Shown one piece after another: positions 38,330 through 47,400 of a stretch of DNA of 64,000 nucleotides. Under the pieces are notes generated by a model. That model saw only the letters and a list, made by a program, of their open reading frames with translations, was not told the DNA's origin and ran no database searches. The DNA is taken from the NCBI RefSeq assembly GCF_025772985.1, contig NZ_JAKMTB010000006.1, positions 22,288-86,287 on the forward strand, read 5' to 3'. The translations under genes and the position numbers were made by a program. This DNA is from Campylobacter sp. CNRCH_2014_0184h (GTDB taxonomy: Bacteria; Campylobacterota; Campylobacteria; Campylobacterales; Campylobacteraceae). The stretch's first letter is position 1. Each line of letters begins with the position of its first letter.

Positions 38330-40197
38330 GATAATAGCTCTTCTTTGTCTTCTTTATTGATTTTTTCTATATAAAGACTTTGCGAAGGAAAAGCAAAGCT
38401 GAGTTTATTTCTTTCAACAATTTTCATTAACTCAAGCAAAATACTTTGTCTTGCCTCTCTAAAACCACCTGCATCTACTGCTTTGGTATAAAAATACACT
38501 TCTATATCAATAGAACTTGCGCCAAAACCACTCACAGCCACATAAGTGTTATTTTTATACCCTTCTAAGTCATTTACTGAAACTAAATTTTGTCTGTATC
38601 TAGCGCGTGTTCCGCCATGATTTAACGCACTATCATCAACTTGGGCTATCAAAGGACTAGTAGCTAATAAATATCTTATATCTTCTACACATTGTTCAAG
38701 TTGCTCAGGTCTTGCATCATAAGTGACACCGATAAATAATTTTACATGGCGTCCTATTTTTCTTTTGCTCCAATTTTTTATATTTGTTCCCATGATGGTT
38801 GAGTTTGGTAAAAATACTAAAGAATTATCAAAAGTTCTAATAGTGGTTTTTCTAAGTCCAATTTCTACTATGGTTCCTTCTATACCTGAAATTTCCACCC
38901 AATCGCCTTGATTAAAACTATTATCAAAAAGCAAAAGCACAGAAGCAAAGAAATTTGCGATAATATCCTTAGCTGCTAATGCCACCGCCAAACCACCAAT
39001 ACCTAAAGACGCAATTAATGCTGAAATATTAAATCCTAAATGCGCTAAAACAAATAAAACAGCTATTACTATAATGATAAAATATAAAATTTTAATAATC
39101 AAATTAACCACTTCACGCTTACCACTTTTTTCAGCAAGCTTTGCAACAATCACCATGCCATAACTATCAAAGATATTTATCACAAGCCAAGCAGTTAAAA
39201 TAACATAAGCAATAGATAAAATATTGCTAATTCTTATATCAACAGGTGCAGGATAGTAAAAAATAGTAAAACAAATTCCTATAGCATAAGCAAATAAAAA
39301 CCAACCCACTGGCCCTTGAAGTTTTTCTAGAAAATGAGTTTTTATCTCCATATTGGCTGAATTTTTTCCAAACAAACGTATAAGTATAAAATATAAAATC
39401 TTTGCTAGATAAAACTTCAAAGAATAAAAAAAGACAATTACAGCGATAGAAATGACTATTTTTCCAAGATTTACGCTACTAATAGAAGTTTGTTCATTGA
39501 TATAATTAATTGCATTTTGCAAGCCTAAACCTGTAAATAAAAAATTAGTTTCAAGCAAACTAGCATTGTTTCTTAGATAAACTAAAATTTCATTATAAGA
39601 TTTAATAGCATTTCTTAAATTATTTTCATTGATTTCTAAGGTTCTAAGCTGAGTAATATCATTAATTTTTTCTTTATCTAAGGTAAAATTAAAAACCATA
39701 TCTTCTTTAAGCACATCAATACTTTTATCAATAATGCTTCTTATAGTCTGACTTTGTGCTCCTTCGATAAAAACTTTTTCTAATTCAAAGATGCATAGGT
39801 AAAAATGTTCTGCAGAGGTTAAATTTAAAAGTTTAATTTTATTATCCACATAATCATAATATCTTTTCCTAGCTTGAGCATTTTCAACACTTTTTTGCAA
39901 AGCATTTTTAGTTTGTAAAAAGTCTTTTGCCTCTTTATCATCAATTTTTTGAGATACCATTTTTAAAGGTAAAGTAGTTAAAATTGCAGCTTTTTGTTTT
40001 TCTATTTCTTTAATATTATCTTGAAATTCACTGCTATTTGTATCACTATTTTTAAAACTTTCTAAAAGTAAATTTAGCTCTATGTAATTTTGCACTAGGG
40101 CAAAAATACTATTTTTATCCTCTAAAGCGTTTTTTTCTTGTGCATATAAAGCATTAACAAATAAAAAAAGCAAAATAATGCTAAAAATCTTTTTCAT
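38326..40197 (-). CDS. MscS-family mechanosensitive channel with large N-terminal domain
   Basis: 623 residues: a signal peptide (about 1-19), a helical periplasmic domain (about 20-235), several membrane helices (about 240-400) and the MscS core with the pore-lining Gly/Ala-rich helix SLGIGGLAVALAAKD, then the beta domain (FNQGDWVEI). A member of the KefA/MscK-like or YbiO-like larger channels; releases solutes on hypo-osmotic shock. Overlaps the carbonic anhydrase gene by 4 bp (ATGA), an arrangement also present in C. jejuni (Cj0237-Cj0238). Confidence 0.92.
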   Translation of the reverse strand: MKKIFSIILLFLFVNALYAQEKNALEDKNSIFALVQNYIELNLLLESFKNSDTNSSEFQDNIKEIEKQKAAILTTLPLKMVSQKIDDKEAKDFLQTKNALQKSVENAQARKRYYDYVDNKIKLLNLTSAEHFYLCIFELEKVFIEGAQSQTIRSIIDKSIDVLKEDMVFNFTLDKEKINDITQLRTLEINENNLRNAIKSYNEILVYLRNNASLLETNFLFTGLGLQNAINYINEQTSISSVNLGKIVISIAVIVFFYSLKFYLAKILYFILIRLFGKNSANMEIKTHFLEKLQGPVGWFLFAYAIGICFTIFYYPAPVDIRISNILSIAYVILTAWLVINIFDSYGMVIVAKLAEKSGKREVVNLIIKILYFIIIVIAVLFVLAHLGFNISALIASLGIGGLAVALAAKDIIANFFASVLLLFDNSFNQGDWVEISGIEGTIVEIGLRKTTIRTFDNSLVFLPNSTIMGTNIKNWSKRKIGRHVKLFIGVTYDARPEQLEQCVEDIRYLLATSPLIAQVDDSALNHGGTRARYRQNLVSVNDLEGYKNNTYVAVSGFGASSIDIEVYFYTKAVDAGGFREARQSILLELMKIVERNKLSFAFPSQSLYIEKINKEDKEELLS

Positions 40198-40859
40198 GGT
40201 TTTCTCGCTCTCTCTTGAATTAAAACAAAATTTTCAAAATTAAAATCATACTCATAAATTTCACCCGTTTCTATGATGTAATACCAAGCATGGAGTTCAA
40301 TTTCTTTTTTATTTAAAGCTTCTTCAACGCCTGGATAAGTTAATAAATTTTGCAAAGAATTTACCAAATTCATTTTTTCAGTCATCCAAGAACGCATAGC
40401 TAAATCACTACCTGCAATCTTTAAAACCTTATTTTTTATAGGCTCAAGCAAAGTAAGCCATTTTTTGACATTAGGCATATTTTTTAAATCATTTTCGTTT
40501 GCATATAAAGCCGCGCAGCCTCCGCAATTACTATGACCGCAAACTATAATATTTTTTATATGTAAAGAATTAAAAGCATATTCAATAGCTGAAGTAGTTG
40601 CTAAAAAATCATCCCCGACTCTATAAGGTGGAACGATATTGCCTATATTTCTTACAACAAAAAGCTCGCCTGGACCTGTATTAGTGATTAAGTTTGGTAT
40701 CACTCTTGAATCAGCACAACCTATAAAAAGCGTATGAGGATTTTGCTTGTTTTTTAAACTTTCAAAAAGCTCTGCGTGCTCTTTAAAATCTTCTTGCATA
40801 AATTTTAAAGCACCATCGATCAAGTCTTTCAAGAATAGTCCTTTTTTGTATTTTAACAA
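40194..40859 (-). CDS. canB: beta-class carbonic anhydrase
   Basis: It interconverts CO2 and bicarbonate, important for a capnophile. Zinc ligands Cys48, His109 and Cys112 and the Asp50-Arg52 dyad in GCADSRV are all present; 221 residues, no signal peptide, so cytoplasmic. Translationally coupled to the MscS gene. Compare the alpha-type protein at 47401, which lacks key residues; this one therefore looks like the functional enzyme of the window. Confidence 0.95.
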   Translation of the reverse strand: MLKYKKGLFLKDLIDGALKFMQEDFKEHAELFESLKNKQNPHTLFIGCADSRVIPNLITNTGPGELFVVRNIGNIVPPYRVGDDFLATTSAIEYAFNSLHIKNIIVCGHSNCGGCAALYANENDLKNMPNVKKWLTLLEPIKNKVLKIAGSDLAMRSWMTEKMNLVNSLQNLLTYPGVEEALNKKEIELHAWYYIIETGEIYEYDFNFENFVLIQERARKP

Positions 40860-40992
40860 GACATTATACTAAAATTATTTTTACTTAAACCAAATCAATA
40901 AATTTATTTTTTGTTATATTTTTATGTAGTTTTAATCTTTCATTTATCTTTTTTTTGTAAATTTTGGTTTTAAAAATTATTGGAGGATTTTA

Positions 40993-41694
40993 ATGAGTCT
41001 TTATGATAGAGATTATTCTAACTCTAAAACTCAAGAATTTGAAGGTTATGCTAGAAGTGATTTAAGCATTTTTATAAAACAAACTTATCAGCTTTTTGCT
41101 GCTTCATTATTAGCTGCAACAGCGGGCGCTTACATAGGAATTTTTGCTCTAGCGCATTTATTTGCACAATCTCAAGCAACTTTTTGGATTTTATTTGTTG
41201 TTGAAATTGGTTTATTGTTTGCATTACAATGGAAAAAAAGAGAAGCTCCGCTTAATTTAATTTTACTTTTTGCCTTTACTTTTGTTTCAGGGCTTACTTT
41301 AACACCACTTTTATATTCAGTTTTAGCACTTCCTGCAGGGGCTAGCATCATCGCTCAAGCTTTTGCTTTAACAACAGTAGCTTTTGGTGCTTTAAGTGTA
41401 TTTGCTATGAATACAAAAAGAGATTTTACTATGATGGGAAAAATGCTTTTTATAGCTTTAATCGTTATCGTAGTGGCTTCTTTAATTAATCTATTTTTCC
41501 AAAGCTCACTTGTAAGTTTAGTTATTTCTGGTATTGGTGCGATTTTATTTTCTTTTTACATCCTTTATGATACTCAAAACATCATTAGAGGAAACTATGA
41601 AACACCAATCGAAGGCGCAGTTGCTCTTTATCTTGATTTTATCAACCTTTTCATCTCTCTTCTTAATATTTTAAGAAGCTTTAATAGCAGATAA
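40993..41694 (+). CDS. Bax inhibitor-1 (YccA/TMBIM) family membrane protein
   Basis: 233 residues with seven membrane helices after a short hydrophilic start (residues 1-25). Typical BI-1 motifs are GLTLTPLL near 93-100 and YILYDTQNII near 187-196. Known: prokaryotic BI-1 proteins are pH-dependent Ca leak channels or, as YccA, modulators of FtsH. RBS GGAGG. Followed by a strong terminator at 41695-41724, so separate from secG. Confidence 0.92.
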   Translation: MSLYDRDYSNSKTQEFEGYARSDLSIFIKQTYQLFAASLLAATAGAYIGIFALAHLFAQSQATFWILFVVEIGLLFALQWKKREAPLNLILLFAFTFVSGLTLTPLLYSVLALPAGASIIAQAFALTTVAFGALSVFAMNTKRDFTMMGKMLFIALIVIVVASLINLFFQSSLVSLVISGIGAILFSFYILYDTQNIIRGNYETPIEGAVALYLDFINLFISLLNILRSFNSR

Positions 41695-41724
41695 AAATTT
41701 GCGAGATTTTTTCTCGCAAATTTT
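41695..41724 (+). terminator. intrinsic terminator after the BI-1 gene
   Basis: A 12-bp perfect stem AAATTTGCGAGA/TCTCGCAAATTT with a T5 loop and a further T, directly after the stop codon at 41694. Confidence 0.8.
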
Positions 41725-41796
41725 CTTTACCTCTTTCAAGTTTTTATCAAACTTTTTAAGTTAAAATACTCATTTTATTTTCAATAAGGAAAATTC

Positions 41797-42141
41797 ATGA
41801 CTACTCTTTTAATTATTTTGCAATTTGCAATTGTTGTAATTATTTGTATTGCAGTTTTATTACAAAAAAGTTCAAGCATAGGACTTGGAGCTTATAGTGG
41901 AAGTAATGAAAGTTTATTTGGAGCAAAAGGTCCTGCGGGATTTTTAGCTAAATTTACTTTTGTAATGGGTGTTTTACTTATTGCTAATACAATTGCTCTT
42001 AGCTATATGTATAATAATGCTAATTCTAACTCACTTGCTGAAAAAGCAGAACAAATTTTACCAAAAGCACCTGAGACAAACACAACTAACATTCCAGTTG
42101 CACCAAGTGCCCCAATTAGCGAAAGCAACACTAGCAAATAA
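41797..42141 (+). CDS. secG: preprotein translocase subunit SecG
   Basis: 114 residues: two membrane helices (about 2-21 and 53-72) flank the conserved cytoplasmic loop LLQKSSSIGLGAYSGSNESLFG. A Pro/Ala/Ser/Thr-rich tail (about 88-114) is longer than in E. coli and typical of epsilonproteobacteria. It assists SecYEG translocation. First gene of secG-frr-pyrE-RDD-nrdB. Confidence 0.95.
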   Translation: MTTLLIILQFAIVVIICIAVLLQKSSSIGLGAYSGSNESLFGAKGPAGFLAKFTFVMGVLLIANTIALSYMYNNANSNSLAEKAEQILPKAPETNTTNIPVAPSAPISESNTSK

Positions 42142-42153
42142 AAAGGATAAACC

Positions 42154-42711
42154 ATGCTAAATGAAATTTATACCAAACAAAAACAACAATCAGATAAAAG
42201 CTTAGAGGCCTTAAAAAAAGATTTTACCACTATAAGAACTGGTAAAGTAAATATCAACATACTTGATCATATTCATGTTGATTATTATGGTAGTGCAACC
42301 CCGCTTAATCAGGTAGCAACAGTTTTAGCAACCGATGCTTCAACCATAAGCATTACTCCTTGGGAAAAATCAATGCTAAAAGCTATAGAAAGTGCCATAG
42401 CTGCAGCAAATATAGGAGTAAATCCAAACAATGATGGTGAAAGTGTGAAATTATTCTTTCCACCTATGACAAGAGAACAAAGAGAAGAAAATGCTAAAAA
42501 TGCCAAAGCTATGGGAGAAAAGGCTAAAGTAGCCATTAGAAACATTAGAAAAGACGCAAATGATGCGGTTAAAAAATTAGAAAAAGATAAAGCAATTTCA
42601 GAAGATGAAGCCAAAAAAGCTTATGATGAGGTTCAAAAACAAACTGATAATTACACAGCAAAAGTAGATGAATTAGTTAAAAATAAAGAAGCAGAACTTT
42701 TAAAGGTTTGA
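42154..42711 (+). CDS. frr: ribosome recycling factor
   Basis: 185 residues with the RRF pattern: TIRTGKVN near 28-35, the SITPWEKSM region, [10 protein letters not shown] near 109-118 and an [10 protein letters not shown] helix. With EF-G it splits post-termination ribosomes. It starts 12 bp after secG with its own RBS (AAAAGG) and ends 2 bp before pyrE. Confidence 0.97.
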   Translation: MLNEIYTKQKQQSDKSLEALKKDFTTIRTGKVNINILDHIHVDYYGSATPLNQVATVLATDASTISITPWEKSMLKAIESAIAAANIGVNPNNDGESVKLFFPPMTREQREENAKNAKAMGEKAKVAIRNIRKDANDAVKKLEKDKAISEDEAKKAYDEVQKQTDNYTAKVDELVKNKEAELLKV

Positions 42712-42713
42712 TA

Positions 42714-43322
42714 ATGAACTTAGAACAAATTTATAAAGATTGTGGGGCATACCTACAAGGACATTTCTTGCTTAGCTCAGGGAAACACTCTGAGTTTTAC
42801 CTTCAAAGTGCTAAAGTTTTAGAAAATCCAAAACTAGCAGGTGAGCTTTGTAAGGAGCTTGCAAAAGTTATTGCTAGTTTTAACATTGAATTTGATAGCA
42901 TTTGTTCTCCTGCCTTGGGTGGAATTTTAGCAGGTTATGAGCTTGCTAGAGCTTGCAATAAACGCTTTATTTTTACTGAGCGCGTAGAAGGAGTGATGAG
43001 TCTTAGACGTGGTTTTGAAGTAAAAAAAGGCGAAAAATTTATCGTTTGTGAAGATATTATTACAACAGGTGGTTCTGCACTTGAGAGTGCAAAAATCATC
43101 GAAAGCTTAGGTGGGGAAGTAGTAGGCTTTGCAGCTTTAGCAAATCGTGGTTTTTGTGCGGTAAAAAATTTAAACAACCCTAGAAAAGAAAATGCAAAAC
43201 TGCCTGCAAATTTACCACTTTTTGCACTAGGAAATTTCGAATTTGATATTTATGAAGCAAATGCTTGTCCACTTTGTGAAAAAGGCACCAAAGCTATCAA
43301 ACCTGGTAGTCGTGGAAACTAA
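42714..43322 (+). CDS. pyrE: orotate phosphoribosyltransferase
   Basis: It converts orotate plus PRPP to OMP in pyrimidine synthesis. Seen: the PRPP motif [17 protein letters not shown] (about 107-123) and a Cys-containing tail NACPCEKG-like segment near 185-192. 202 residues from ATG 42714. An in-frame TTG at 42708 lies within the frr stop region and is not needed; RBS AAAGG inside frr. Overlaps the RDD gene start by one base (TAATG). Confidence 0.95.
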   Translation: MNLEQIYKDCGAYLQGHFLLSSGKHSEFYLQSAKVLENPKLAGELCKELAKVIASFNIEFDSICSPALGGILAGYELARACNKRFIFTERVEGVMSLRRGFEVKKGEKFIVCEDIITTGGSALESAKIIESLGGEVVGFAALANRGFCAVKNLNNPRKENAKLPANLPLFALGNFEFDIYEANACPLCEKGTKAIKPGSRGN

Positions 43323-43738
43323 TGAAAACTAAAGCAAAAATAGCTACTCGCTTTTTAAGATTTAAAGCTTTTTTGATTGATCTATTTTTGCTTTATGTGC
43401 CTGTTTTATATTTATTTTATTTTACACTTGGCTCTAAAGAAGCCTTTTTAAACAATCAACTTATAATTTTTTTATGTTCTTTGCTTTTTGGGCTTATACA
43501 GGCCTTATTTTTAGCAAAAAAAGCTCAAAGTCCTGGACTTAAAGCTTATGATTTATATTTAATTGATCTTAAAAATGGCCAAAAACTTAATTTTTTTAGA
43601 ATACTCTTACGCTATATAATTTTTATCGTAAGTTTTGGTTTATTGATTGGGTTTTTGGTAAGTTTTTTAAGAAAAGATACTTTGGCTTTGCATGATATTT
43701 TAAGCCAAAGTGTTATTGTCACAAAGGTAGAAAAATGA
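43322..43738 (+). CDS. RDD family membrane protein
   Basis: 138 residues, three to four membrane helices. RDD-type pattern: FLRFKAFLIDLFLLYVPV at the start (Arg and Asp in the first helix), KAQSPGLKAYDL in the loop and ISFLRKDTLALHDILS near the end. Function is poorly known; some RDD proteins act in Na+/H+ exchange. Embedded between pyrE and nrdB with overlaps at both ends (TAATG and ATGA). Confidence 0.88.
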   Translation: MKTKAKIATRFLRFKAFLIDLFLLYVPVLYLFYFTLGSKEAFLNNQLIIFLCSLLFGLIQALFLAKKAQSPGLKAYDLYLIDLKNGQKLNFFRILLRYIIFIVSFGLLIGFLVSFLRKDTLALHDILSQSVIVTKVEK

Positions 43739-44757
43739 ATAGAAAAAGAATTTATAATCCAAAATCAAATGAAACTTTAAATGATAGAAAAGTATTTAAT
43801 GGTAATCCTCATGGGATTTTAAATTTTACTAAAGCAAAATACACTTGGGCTTTAAAGCTTTGGGATTTAATGGAGGCAAATACTTGGTTTCCAAAAGAAG
43901 TAGATACAACCAAAGATGCACTTGATTATCGCTGTAATCTAACCGTAGCAGAAAAAAGAATGTATGATTTAGTTTGGTCTCAACTTATCTCAATGGATAG
44001 TTTTCAAACAAACAATCTTGCTGATAATATCAATCCTTACATCACAGCGCCTGAAATCAATGCAGTTTTAGCAAGACAAGCTTATGAAGAAGCAAATCAC
44101 TCAAAATCTTATGCAGTAATGGTTGAAGCAATCTGTGAAAATACAGACTTAATTTACGAAATGGAAAAACATGATGAAACTTTAAGAGAAAAAAATGATT
44201 TCATTTCAAGCATTTATGAAGAATTAGCTGGCGAAGTAGATGATAACAAACTCTTACTTGCAATGGTAGCAAATCAAATCTTAGAAGGAGTGTATTTTTA
44301 TAGTGGTTTTACTGCTATTTATGCTTTAGCGCGCGCAGGGAAAATGCTAGGATCAGCACAAATGATACGCTTTATACAAAGAGATGAGATTACACATTTG
44401 CTATTATTTCAAAATATGATTAATTCTGTGCGCAAAGAAAGACCTGATTTATTTAATGATACCAATGTAAATAAAATCTATGATATGTTTAAAAAAGCAG
44501 GTGAACTTGAAATTAAATGGGGTAAATACATCACTCAAAATCAAATCATGGGCTTTACAGATGATATTATAGAAGAATATATTCATTATCTTGTTGATCA
44601 AAGACTAATTGCAATTAATCTTGATAAAATCTATAATGCAAAACATCCTATTAAATGGGTAGATGATTTTTCTAAATTTAATGATCAAAAGAGCAATTTC
44701 TTTGAAAGCAAGGTTACAAATTACTCCAAAGGAAGCTTAAGTTTTGATGACTTCTAA
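43735..44757 (+). CDS. nrdB: ribonucleotide reductase class Ia, beta subunit
   Basis: 340 residues. It carries the diiron-tyrosyl cofactor: ligand motifs EEANHS and ELAGEVDDN plus RDEITHL are visible. It supplies the radical for the NrdA subunit in dNTP synthesis; NrdA is not in the window. Overlaps the RDD gene by 4 bp. The C-terminal SLSFDDF is the expected tail that docks on NrdA. Confidence 0.95.
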   Translation: MNRKRIYNPKSNETLNDRKVFNGNPHGILNFTKAKYTWALKLWDLMEANTWFPKEVDTTKDALDYRCNLTVAEKRMYDLVWSQLISMDSFQTNNLADNINPYITAPEINAVLARQAYEEANHSKSYAVMVEAICENTDLIYEMEKHDETLREKNDFISSIYEELAGEVDDNKLLLAMVANQILEGVYFYSGFTAIYALARAGKMLGSAQMIRFIQRDEITHLLLFQNMINSVRKERPDLFNDTNVNKIYDMFKKAGELEIKWGKYITQNQIMGFTDDIIEEYIHYLVDQRLIAINLDKIYNAKHPIKWVDDFSKFNDQKSNFFESKVTNYSKGSLSFDDF

Positions 44758-44881
44758 GTCTCAAAACTACTCATTTTTTTATACTTTTTAAATCAAATCT
44801 CTTTTTCAGTTTAATATTTTATTTTTATTTATTCTAATATAGTAAAATCGGCGGTTTTTATTTTATTTCAAAGGGGAAATG

Positions 44882-45049
44882 ATGGAGTTTTTAGAACTTT
44901 TGTTAATCTTTATCGCCATAGTCCTCATGATAGTTAAACCAGAAAAAGAAAAATTAGCTTTTTCTATACTTGTAATTTCATGGGCTATTATGGTATTTGA
45001 CTATTTAGGTCGTAAATCAGGCGCAATCTTAGGCCTAATGAATCTATAA
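44882..45049 (+). CDS. dba: Dba, small membrane protein coupled to DsbI
   Basis: 55 residues, two hydrophobic segments (about 3-18 and 23-40) separated by KPEKEK. The start at the second ATG (44882) is preferred because AAGGGG ends five bases before it; the first ATG (44879) is too close. The stop at 45049 is 10 bp before dsbI and the dsbI RBS overlaps it. In C. jejuni the dba-dsbI pair is known to be translationally coupled and Fur-regulated. Too short for routine gene callers. Confidence 0.88.
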   Translation: MEFLELLLIFIAIVLMIVKPEKEKLAFSILVISWAIMVFDYLGRKSGAILGLMNL

Positions 45050-45059
45050 GGTGGCAAAT

Positions 45060-46577
45060 ATGTGTGATATTAACAAAACTAAATTCTTTTATTTTTTAAT
45101 GTGCTTAGCAGGCTTTTTGGTTATTTTATTGCCTGTTGGAATTGCAAATTTAATCTTTGGCTATATGCTAGGTGATAGCCCTTGTACTTCTTGCTGGGGT
45201 CAAAGAGAATCAATGATTTTCATCGGCGTAGCGGCTTTATTTGTTGTACGTTATGGTATGAAAGGTAAATTTTTAGCTTTCCTTTTAATCGCAACAGCTT
45301 TTGGTTTATGGCAATCATTTAATCATATAAGCGGCCATGCACACCGTGATCTTGATCAAGGTTTTGGTTTACCTATTTTTGGTTTACATACTTATTTTTG
45401 GGCTGAAGTGGTATTTTGGGCTGTAGTTTTACTACTTGGTGTTATTTTTGCCTTTGCTCCAAAATTTGGTTCTTTTGAAAAAGAAATGGAAGGATCTAGC
45501 TTTAGAAAATTAACTAAATTTAATCTAGCTGCTATGGTTATTGTTGCTTTTATCGTAGCTTCAAATGTATTCCAAGCTTTTGTAAGCACTGGTCCTGTTC
45601 CATATAGCGGACAAGGCGATCCGGTTCGTTTTAGTTTAAATCCAAAATATATCATTTGGGATGATTCAGGTTGGAGCAAAAGCTGGAAAAGCATTTCTTT
45701 CTTAGGAAAACGCGACGTTAAAGAACCTGACTTTGCTTTTGCGCCTGCTAGTGAAAAACTAGGTATTCAATTTGATAATAATATTAGCAATGCTCCATTT
45801 GCAAGTATTGATGAAAATCTAAAAATAACAAATGAAACAAAAATTGATTTTCCTAAAGCTATCAATACACTTGATTATATCAATGGAGAATATGTTGCAA
45901 GTTCAAAATGGGAAGTATTTTTCCTAGATAATAATTTTAGCACTAAAGTTGATTTTGTTTTAGATCCATATTTTTCAGCTACAATCAACCCTATCATAGG
46001 AATTATCCCTTATCTAGACAATAAATACATCTTAATGGGTTCTAATAAAACTTTCTTAAGATTTGCTCAAAATCCTAATGCAAATGAGGCTTTACAATAT
46101 GCTGATTTTATGAAAGGGGCAAATAATTTCGAAGGTCAAGGCAAAGATCTTGGTCGTGGTAGAATTGATACAGTTAGAGCTAAATTCCATCACATCTTAA
46201 GCACAACTACCGATGGAAAATATATGTATACAGCAACTGTTCCAAACAATAAAGACGCTAAAACTTTTGTAATTTCTAAAATTTCTTTAGCAGATAGAGT
46301 TCTTTCAGCTGAATTTACTCCTAAAGCTGATCTAAAGGAAGGGAAAACATTAGGTGATCTTTATGTAACTTCAATGGCATTTAAAGACGGTAAAATTTAT
46401 GCATTAAGCAAAAAGCATAATGTTATTGCTGTAATTGATCTAGACAAAGAAGAAGTTGTAAAAACCATTTCTTATCCAGAAAATATAACTAATGCAAGAA
46501 GTTTATTCTTTAAAGATGGCAAAATGCATATCTTATCTTATCAAGATGGATCAAATATCCTTTATACACTTGATTAA
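45060..46577 (+). CDS. dsbI: disulfide bond formation protein DsbI (DsbB-like plus beta-propeller)
   Basis: 505 residues from ATG 45060 (a GTG at 45051 is possible, but AAGGTGG sits just right for 45060). The N-terminal half is a DsbB-like quinone-linked oxidase with about five helices and one active pair Cys42-Cys45 (CTSC). No second periplasmic cysteine pair is seen, unlike DsbB. Residues about 190-505 form a periplasmic propeller-like domain. It reoxidises a DsbA-type partner, not in this window. Terminator at 46576-46609. Confidence 0.93.
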   Translation: MCDINKTKFFYFLMCLAGFLVILLPVGIANLIFGYMLGDSPCTSCWGQRESMIFIGVAALFVVRYGMKGKFLAFLLIATAFGLWQSFNHISGHAHRDLDQGFGLPIFGLHTYFWAEVVFWAVVLLLGVIFAFAPKFGSFEKEMEGSSFRKLTKFNLAAMVIVAFIVASNVFQAFVSTGPVPYSGQGDPVRFSLNPKYIIWDDSGWSKSWKSISFLGKRDVKEPDFAFAPASEKLGIQFDNNISNAPFASIDENLKITNETKIDFPKAINTLDYINGEYVASSKWEVFFLDNNFSTKVDFVLDPYFSATINPIIGIIPYLDNKYILMGSNKTFLRFAQNPNANEALQYADFMKGANNFEGQGKDLGRGRIDTVRAKFHHILSTTTDGKYMYTATVPNNKDAKTFVISKISLADRVLSAEFTPKADLKEGKTLGDLYVTSMAFKDGKIYALSKKHNVIAVIDLDKEEVVKTISYPENITNARSLFFKDGKMHILSYQDGSNILYTLD

Positions 46578-46609
46578 TCCTTAAGGCGTTTTTACGCCTT
46601 AAGGATTTT
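46576..46609 (+). terminator. intrinsic terminator after dsbI
   Basis: A 14-bp perfect stem AATCCTTAAGGCGT/ACGCCTTAAGGATT with a T4 loop and a short T run follows the stop at 46577. Confidence 0.82.
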
Positions 46610-46665
46610 AAAGCTAGATAAATAAAATTTAAGATAAAATAACACTTTTTATCAAGGGGTGCTTA

Positions 46666-47298
46666 TTGATTCATATATTTGAACAAAAACAATGTCAAAC
46701 TATGGCAGAAGAAATTCGCAAAAATACTTTCATCAATGAAGAATTATTTGAAGCTTTTTGTTCCACTCCAAGAGAAATTTTTTCACCTTTAAAAATGCAT
46801 GCTTATAGACTTGATGCGCTTCCTTTAATGGGTAATCAATGGATAAGCTCACCTTTAACCGTAGCTAAAATGACTATGGCACTTGATTTTAAAGATGCTG
46901 ATAGTGTTTTAGAAATAGGTTGTGGTAGCGGGTATCAAGCTGCGATTTTAAGCAAACTTATTAGAAGAGTTTTTACCATAGAGCGCATTGAAAAACTTGC
47001 AATTAGCGCTATAGAAAAATTTAAAAAACTAAACTATGCTAATATCCATGTAAAATTTGATGATGGACAAAATGGTTGGAAAAATTATGCACCTTATGAT
47101 AGAATTTTACTCTCAGCTTATATAGAGCATATTCCAAATGTATTGTTTGATCAACTTGAAAACAATGGAATTTTAGTAGCTCCTTTACTCATAGGAAATC
47201 AACAATTTATCACTAAATTTACAAAAAAAGATGGCGAGATTAGTAAAGAAGTTTTAGATGAATGTCTTTTTGTACCCATCAAAGATGGTAAAGAATAA
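46666..47298 (+). CDS. pcm: protein-L-isoaspartate O-methyltransferase
   Basis: 210 residues. The AdoMet-binding motif LEIGCGSGYQAAIL (about 84-97) and the post-motif VFTIERIEKLA identify the family, which repairs isoaspartyl residues. A TTG start with AAGGGG six bases upstream; no in-frame ATG until about residue 14. It stands alone between dsbI and the carbonic-anhydrase-like gene; the weak upstream -10 is TAAGATAAAAT-like. Confidence 0.88.
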   Translation: MIHIFEQKQCQTMAEEIRKNTFINEELFEAFCSTPREIFSPLKMHAYRLDALPLMGNQWISSPLTVAKMTMALDFKDADSVLEIGCGSGYQAAILSKLIRRVFTIERIEKLAISAIEKFKKLNYANIHVKFDDGQNGWKNYAPYDRILLSAYIEHIPNVLFDQLENNGILVAPLLIGNQQFITKFTKKDGEISKEVLDECLFVPIKDGKE

Positions 47299-47400
47299 TC
47301 CTACTAATTTTAGGTAAATATTTAATTTTAATATAATTATTTTTAAACATAAGCTTTTTATAGGGGATATTTTTTTATAATTATATTAAAAAGGAATATT

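Noticed and set aside
41969..42160. 63-residue ORF in another frame over the end of secG
   Set aside because: secG is coding here; the alternative has no RBS and low-complexity content.
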